A program made the position numbers and the translations under genes. Shown piece by piece: positions 59,195-64,000 of a stretch of DNA of 64,000 nucleotides. Below the pieces are notes generated by a model. The model was given only the letters and a program-made list of their open reading frames with translations. It ran no database searches and was not told the origin of the DNA. Source of the DNA: Telluria aromaticivorans. Lineage in GTDB: Bacteria > Pseudomonadota > Gammaproteobacteria > Burkholderiales > Burkholderiaceae_D. The stretch lies in contig NZ_JABAIV010000004.1 in the NCBI RefSeq assembly GCF_013003915.1, positions 186,001 through 250,000 of the forward strand. Direction: 5' to 3'. Position 1 is the first letter of the stretch, and each line of letters starts with the position of its first letter.

Positions 59195-61000
59195 ATGAAA
59201 GCATTGTTTACACTGGGCGCCGTCGCTGCGGCCGCGCTGCTGGCCTGCGCGCCCGTAACGGCTGCGCCCACGACGCCACCCAAGCCTGCCTCCGCTGCGG
59301 CTACTGTTGAAAGCCGCCAGATCAACGCCCTGGCCGACGAATACTACGAATCGCTGGCGCGTTTCGAGCCGGTATGGGCCACCGAAAACGGCGACAGCCG
59401 CTTCAACGACAAGCTGGGCCTGTCGATCTCGCCCAAGCTGCGCCAGCAGCAGTTCGCACTCTACCGCAGCTACCTGAAGCGGCTGTCCGCGATCCCGCGC
59501 GAGCGCCTCGGCAGCCGCGACCAGACCAGCCACGACATCCTGAAGTTCGAGCTCGATACCGCGCTGCGCCTGGCCCCCTTCCCCGAGCACCTGATCCCGA
59601 TCGACCAGATGGTCAGCATGCCGGTGATCCTGGCGAACTACGCCGGCGGCCAGGGCGCCCAGCCGCTCACCACGGCGCGCGACTACCGCGCCTACCTGAG
59701 CCGCCTGAACCAGCTGGTGCCGCATATCGACCAGTCGATCGTGAACATGCGCGAAGGGATCCGGCGCGGCGTGGTGCAGCCGCGCGAGCCGATGCTGTCA
59801 AGCCTGCCGCAGTTCAAGCAGCTGGTGGCCAGCAAGCCGGAAGACAGCATCTTCTACACGCCGATCAAGAACATGCCGGCCAGCTTCTCGGCAGCCGAGA
59901 AGCGCAGCCTGACCACGGCCTACCGCAAGGCGATCGCCAACAAGCTCAATCCAGCCTTGAAACGCCTGGCGACCTTCATCGAGAAGGACTACCTGCCGAA
60001 GACCCGCACGACGGCCGGCTGGAATGCGCTGCCGCAGGGCGCCGCCTGGTACGCGGCGCGCGCCGCGGCCATGACCACGACCAGCCTCACGCCCGACCAG
60101 ATCCACCAGATCGGCCTGAAGGAAGTGGCGCGCATCCAGGGCGAATACGGCGTGACTGGACCGAAGATGGGCTATACCGGCCCGGCCGCCGGCCTGCCGC
60201 GCTGGGTGTCGGAGCAGCCGAAGTTCAAGCCGTTTACGTCGGACCAGCAGGTGATCGACGTGTTCCGCGAGCTCGATGCGAAAGTGCGCACCAAGCTACC
60301 TAGCCTGTTCAACCTGATGCCGAAGTCGCCGCTCGACCTGCGCCTGGAACCGGAACTGTCGCGCGCGACTGCATCCGACCACTACACGCCGCCGGCGGTG
60401 GACGGTTCGCGTCCGGGCGTGTTCTGGTCGGTGGTGAACGACCCGAAACAGTACGGCAGCACCGGCATGGTCACGCTCTACCTGCACGAAGGCCAGCCGG
60501 GCCACCACTTCCACATCGCCCTGGTGCAGGAACTGGGCCTGCCGAACTTCCGCAAATTCGGCGGCAACAATGCCTTTACCGAGGGCTGGGCCCTCTACGC
60601 CGAGACCCTGGGCAAGGAGATGGGCCTGTTCGACAAGCCGGAAGATTATTTCGGCCACCTGAACGACGAGATGCTGCGCGCAGCGCGCCTGGTGGTGGAC
60701 ACGGGCCTGCATGCGAAGGGCTGGAGCCGTCAGCGCGCCATCAAATATTTCCAGGATACGCTGGGCTATTCGGAGCACGAGGCACGCGCCCAGATCGAGC
60801 GCTACATGGTGTGGCCGGCGCAGGCGCTGGGCTACAAGATCGGATCGCTGAAGATCATGGAGCTTCGCAAGCGCGCGCAAGATGCGTTGGGTAGCAAGTT
60901 CAGCCTTCCGGAGTTCCACAAGGTCGTGCTGGAGGAAGGCACGCTGCCGCTGGCGGTGCTGGAGGCGAAGGTGGATCGGTGGATTGCTGAGGCTAAATAG
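59195..61000 (+). CDS. DUF885 family protein (putative metallopeptidase)
   Basis: A 601-residue exported protein with a signal sequence that contains an LLAC lipobox-like stretch (Cys18), so it might be a lipoprotein. The DUF885 domain covers most of the chain; HEGQPGHH at 431-438 and Glu463 in FTEGWALYAE look like a gluzincin-type HExxH-related zinc site. The family is classed as putative peptidases. It follows the amino-acid-binding protein gene by 16 bp, so peptide cleavage and amino-acid uptake may be linked. A REPIN-like repeat begins 10 bp after its stop codon. Confidence 0.85.
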   Translation: MKALFTLGAVAAAALLACAPVTAAPTTPPKPASAAATVESRQINALADEYYESLARFEPVWATENGDSRFNDKLGLSISPKLRQQQFALYRSYLKRLSAIPRERLGSRDQTSHDILKFELDTALRLAPFPEHLIPIDQMVSMPVILANYAGGQGAQPLTTARDYRAYLSRLNQLVPHIDQSIVNMREGIRRGVVQPREPMLSSLPQFKQLVASKPEDSIFYTPIKNMPASFSAAEKRSLTTAYRKAIANKLNPALKRLATFIEKDYLPKTRTTAGWNALPQGAAWYAARAAAMTTTSLTPDQIHQIGLKEVARIQGEYGVTGPKMGYTGPAAGLPRWVSEQPKFKPFTSDQQVIDVFRELDAKVRTKLPSLFNLMPKSPLDLRLEPELSRATASDHYTPPAVDGSRPGVFWSVVNDPKQYGSTGMVTLYLHEGQPGHHFHIALVQELGLPNFRKFGGNNAFTEGWALYAETLGKEMGLFDKPEDYFGHLNDEMLRAARLVVDTGLHAKGWSRQRAIKYFQDTLGYSEHEARAQIERYMVWPAQALGYKIGSLKIMELRKRAQDALGSKFSLPEFHKVVLEEGTLPLAVLEAKVDRWIAEAK

Positions 61001-61009
61001 ACGCGGCTC

Positions 61010-61130
61010 GTAGGGTGGGCGGGTCTCCCGCCCGCGCGTTCAACTCACGGTGGCGTTGTGGCAATGCACGCCATGGTTGAACGCGTGGGCAGGTAAAACA
61101 GTCCAGTGGACTGTTTTACGCCCACCCTAC
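61010..61130. repeat. REPIN-like palindromic repeat, copy 9, with nested palindrome
   Basis: Left half GTAGGGTGGGCGGG ... CGCGTTCAA, right half TTGAACGCGTGGGCAGG ... CCCACCCTAC. The right hairpin contains the 27-bp palindrome 61093-61119 (core CAGTCCA-G-TGGACTG with AAAA/TTTT flanks). It lies between two convergent genes. Confidence 0.87.
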
Positions 61131-61162
61131 GAGTGCCGGCTGCATCGGCGTTCGATGCGAGA

Positions 61163-62851
61163 TCAGCCGATCATGAACACCGGATACCGCCTCCACTCCG
61201 GCTCGCGATAGCGCTCGCAGTTCGCAAAGATAAAGTCCAGCACCGCCTCCTGGTTGCCCAGCAGCGCCGGATTCGAACGCTTCCACTCCTCGAACTTCGC
61301 TGCCAGCGCCGGCTCGTCGTTCAGTAGTTCCGCCGCGTGGTCTTCGAACACGTAGTCCGAATACGCTTCTTTCTTCTCCAGCACGCTGTTGAAGAAGCCC
61401 CAGCGGAAGAAGCTGTCGTGGGCCTGCGGCTCGAGCGTCTCCACGGCGTAGCGCGCATTGTCCTGGTCGAGCGGCACGATGAAGTCGCCGGCGCGCAGCT
61501 GGACCTGGCCGCGGCGCCGTTCCAGCACCACGTCGTCGTGGAACATGTGGCCTTCGTAGGCGTTCGGGCGCGAGGTCACCGACACGATGTGGTAATAGTC
61601 GACGTCTTGCATGCGGTCGCTTTCCACGCGCTCCAGGCGCACGCCATTCCACTGCAGGCGTTCGATCGCTTCCCGCCACTGCTGCGGCACGATGTAGGCG
61701 CGCGGCGCCGGCACGGTGATGTCGGCCGGGAAGCTGTTGTAGTAGGCGATGTCGCGTTCCCACGGGCTCGAACGGTCGTAGGACAGGCGCGCATAGGTTC
61801 CCAGCACGCTTGGCTTGTACTTCGCTTCATAGCCCTTGAAGCGGAACGACGACGGATTCGTGTCGTCCATCGCCCAGTGGATCGGCCACTCGCTGCGGGT
61901 ACGCCCAAGCTGCTTGGCGGCGCGGCGCAGGGCCTGGATCTGGCCGGCGTGCTTCACAGTGAACTCCAGGGCGGTCTCGACCAGCGCACGCATCGACTCG
62001 TAGCGGTCCTTGAACGGCTTGAGCATGTGGGTCTCGGGCATGAAGCCGATCGTGTGGTGCAGGGCCGCGTAGCCGGTCGAGAAGCGCGCGGTTTCCAGGA
62101 ACTCGGCGATGCCGTGGTCCGGGCTGTCCTTGACCGGGTTCACGTACGGGCAGGTCGGCCAGCCGCGCGCTTCCATGCCCGCGTACATGGCCGGCAGCAT
62201 GGTCGAGCGCAGGAAGCCGCCCAGCTCTTCGCCCAGCTTGTCCGCCTGCGTGTGGATCAGCGTCATCGTGTAGCTGTAGTCGGCGCCGTTGGAGGTATGG
62301 GTGTCGACCATCACGTCCGGGTCCCAGGCGGTGAACAGCTGGTTGAACACGCGGGCGGTCAGGGTGTCGCACTTGACGAAGTCGCGGTTCAGGTCGAGGT
62401 GGCGGCTGTTGCCGCGGAAGCCGAACTGCTCGGGGCCGTCCTGGTTCACGCGCGAAGTGTCGGCGCGATTCAGGCTGCCGTCCACGTTGTACAGCGGGAC
62501 GAACAGGAAAACCGTGTCTTTCAGCGCGGCCAGGCGCTCGGGCTGGGTGCAGAAGTCGCGCACCAGCGCCATGCAGCTGTCCACACCTTCCGGCTCGCCC
62601 GGATGGATGCCGTTGTTGTTGAAGAAGACCGGACGGCCAGAGCGCTTGATGGTTTCGCGGTCGAACACGCCATCGCTCGTTACCACGCCCGCGTGGATCG
62701 GCACGCCCGCATCGGACACGCCCACTTGGGTAAAGTGCAGCACGCCGGGATAGCGGCGCGCGAGGTCTTCGTACCAGGCGATGCAGTCGCGCAGGGTGGT
62801 GGTTTGGTTCAGGTTGCCCTGTTCATAGGGCGTCAGCAGTTCGTTGGACAT
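61163..62851 (-). CDS. M14 family zinc carboxypeptidase
   Basis: A 562-residue metallopeptidase. The zinc ligands are His83 and Glu86 (HPGEPEG) and His185 (DTHTSNG); PETHMLKPF (about 300) is the expected neighbourhood of the catalytic Glu. The start MSNELLTPYEQGN at 62849-62851 fits; a longer frame from 62941 adds unconserved sequence. There is no signal peptide, so it is probably cytosolic. It begins 19 bp after the histidine-kinase gene on the same strand, so the two are likely cotranscribed. The C-terminal ~200 residues form an additional beta-rich domain. Confidence 0.9.
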   Translation of the reverse strand: MSNELLTPYEQGNLNQTTTLRDCIAWYEDLARRYPGVLHFTQVGVSDAGVPIHAGVVTSDGVFDRETIKRSGRPVFFNNNGIHPGEPEGVDSCMALVRDFCTQPERLAALKDTVFLFVPLYNVDGSLNRADTSRVNQDGPEQFGFRGNSRHLDLNRDFVKCDTLTARVFNQLFTAWDPDVMVDTHTSNGADYSYTMTLIHTQADKLGEELGGFLRSTMLPAMYAGMEARGWPTCPYVNPVKDSPDHGIAEFLETARFSTGYAALHHTIGFMPETHMLKPFKDRYESMRALVETALEFTVKHAGQIQALRRAAKQLGRTRSEWPIHWAMDDTNPSSFRFKGYEAKYKPSVLGTYARLSYDRSSPWERDIAYYNSFPADITVPAPRAYIVPQQWREAIERLQWNGVRLERVESDRMQDVDYYHIVSVTSRPNAYEGHMFHDDVVLERRRGQVQLRAGDFIVPLDQDNARYAVETLEPQAHDSFFRWGFFNSVLEKKEAYSDYVFEDHAAELLNDEPALAAKFEEWKRSNPALLGNQEAVLDFIFANCERYREPEWRRYPVFMIG

Positions 62852-62870
62852 GGTTTGCTTTGTGTTGGAG

Positions 62871-64000
62871 TTACTGAATGGTAGTCGGCACGGCAACCGG
62901 TGCGGTGAGCGGCAGCGTGATCGCCAGCACGGTCCCGCCACCCGGGCTGGAACGCACGTCCATCACGCCGTGCACCGCGTACACGCGCTCGCGCATGCCG
63001 ATGATGCCGATGCCTTCCGAGGCGCTGGCCGGATCGAAGCCGTTGCCGTCGTCGGCCACGACGATGCGCAGCGTCTGCGCGCCTTCGTCCAGCACCAGGC
63101 GCACCTGGGCCGATGTCGCCTGCGCGTGCTTCATGATGTTCGACAGCGCTTCCTGCACGATGCGGTAGGCCGAAATGGCCAGTTCGTTGGGCAGACGCGA
63201 GAAATCGCCCTCGCCGTGGAATTCGAAACCGCAGCCGGAGCCGCTGTCGTAGTGGCGCACCATCTCTTCCACTGCGCCGTGCAGTCCCAGCATGTCGAGC
63301 ACTTCGGGGCGCAGGCGCCGCACCAGGCGGCGGCCGTTGGCGTACAGGTCGAGCGCCAGCTTGGTGATGGCCTGCGACTTGCGTCCGATCTCGTCGATCT
63401 CTGGACAGGGCACGGCCTTGGCCGCAAGGGCGCCGATGGCCTGCGCTTCCAGGCGCGCGGCGATCAGGGAGGCATTGAGTTCGTCGTGGATCTCGACCGC
63501 GATGCTCTTGCGCTCGTCCTCGATGATCGAATTTACTTTCTGGATGAGTTTACGCTTGTCGGCGTCGGCGCGCAGCGCTTCGTTGCGCGAGGCGAGCAGG
63601 TCGCGGGTGCGCTCGGCCACTTTGTTCTCGAGGTCGCGCTTGGATTCGTCCAGCGCCAGCGCCATCTCGCCGATCGAGGCCTGCAGCTCGCCCATCTCGC
63701 CGCCGGTGGTGACCGGCAGGTGCACGCGGAAGTCGCTGTTGCGGATGCGGCTCAGCGCCCCGATGGCTTCGCGCAGCGGCACCGTGAGCGAGCGCGCCAG
63801 CACCCAGGCCAGGATGCCGCTGACCGCCAGCGCCAGCGCCGCGATGCCGAGCTCAAACTGGAAGCGGCGGGTCTGCTTGGCCATCATGTTCGAGGGCGAC
63901 ATCGTCACCCGCACCCAGCCGACGATCTCGGTGGTGAGCGTCGGCGGGCGCAGCAGGCTCGATGCGGACACGTGGGGCGTGCCGTTGTCGGTGAACAGGT
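62871..64000 (-). CDS. Sensor histidine kinase, HisKA_3/NarL-type (partial, N-terminus outside window)
   Basis: The open frame continues without a stop to the right edge, so the N-terminus is missing. Visible parts are the end of a periplasmic sensor (LFTDNGTPHVSASS), a membrane helix (FELGIAALALAVSGILAWVL), a HAMP domain, a coiled coil (LENKVAERTRDLLASRNEAL), the HisKA_3 dimerisation box DERKSIAVEIHDELNASLIA with the phosphoacceptor His, and an ATPase with VADDGNGFD and GIIGMRERV. Kinases of this type usually pair with LuxR/NarL-type response regulators; none is seen on this side, so it may be in the unseen neighbourhood. Confidence 0.9.
   Translation of the reverse strand, partial: LFTDNGTPHVSASSLLRPPTLTTEIVGWVRVTMSPSNMMAKQTRRFQFELGIAALALAVSGILAWVLARSLTVPLREAIGALSRIRNSDFRVHLPVTTGGEMGELQASIGEMALALDESKRDLENKVAERTRDLLASRNEALRADADKRKLIQKVNSIIEDERKSIAVEIHDELNASLIAARLEAQAIGALAAKAVPCPEIDEIGRKSQAITKLALDLYANGRRLVRRLRPEVLDMLGLHGAVEEMVRHYDSGSGCGFEFHGEGDFSRLPNELAISAYRIVQEALSNIMKHAQATSAQVRLVLDEGAQTLRIVVADDGNGFDPASASEGIGIIGMRERVYAVHGVMDVRSSPGGGTVLAITLPLTAPVAVPTTIQ

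Noticed and set aside
1-64000. CRISPR array, tRNA/rRNA genes, prophage or insertion sequence
   Set aside because: No regularly spaced direct repeats, tRNA-like cloverleaf, rRNA segment, integrase or transposase was found when reading the window.

Overview
The window looks like a chromosomal segment of a high-GC betaproteobacterium. The protein sequences and the style of the intergenic repeats fit Oxalobacteraceae of the Massilia/Telluria/Duganella type; this assignment is an inference from gene content and codon bias. It carries 35 convincing protein genes. I see no rRNA, tRNA, CRISPR array, prophage or transposase.

Layout. (1) 1-4313: the str operon on the minus strand (rpsL-rpsG-fusA-tuf, tuf cut by the window edge) with a clear sigma70 promoter. 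(2) 4673-10244: a phosphoethanolamine-transferase-like sulfatase-fold membrane protein, a membrane-anchored MutS-related ATPase, and a sorbosone dehydrogenase-PEBP fusion. (3) 10390-17846: a six-gene operon (MacA-like adaptor, ABC ATPase, two MacB/FtsX permeases, NtrC-type sigma54 activator, NtrB-type kinase) behind a sigma54 promoter and palindromic upstream sites. (4) 17860-24192: glutathione transferase, spermidine-synthase-like protein, alpha/beta hydrolase, LuxR solo, TonB-dependent receptor. (5) 37466 down to 24362, minus strand: ten genes, namely two tandem TldD/TldE protease pairs whose TldD members carry Tat signal peptides, then DUF4159, MoxR ATPase, DUF58, BatA-like, DUF4175-like and one more membrane protein. 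(6) 37879-46862: secreted methyltransferase, DegP/DEG-like protease, serine hydrolase, M1 aminopeptidase, PHP-domain protein, Tsx-like outer-membrane protein. (7) 46859-55090: a 2743-residue NdvB-like protein whose glycosyltransferase and GH94 catalytic motifs are altered. (8) 55305-64000: cysteine desulfurase-rhodanese fusion with a divergent Lrp/AsnC regulator, orphan branched-chain amino-acid-binding protein, DUF885 protein, M14 carboxypeptidase, and a histidine kinase cut by the right edge.

The most interesting link is regulatory. The exporter operon and the TldD/TldE-MoxR operon, about 20 kb apart and on opposite strands, each have a sigma54-type -24/-12 element preceded about 80-190 bp upstream by clustered TGTCCG/CGGACA half-sites. 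The exporter operon encodes its own sigma54 activator and kinase. I infer one regulon joining a MacAB-like exporter to an apparently exported peptidase system.

Nine copies of a REPIN-like palindromic repeat (ends GTAGGGTGGGC) lie between genes. Their stems show compensated base changes, and four half-elements contain a related nested palindrome.
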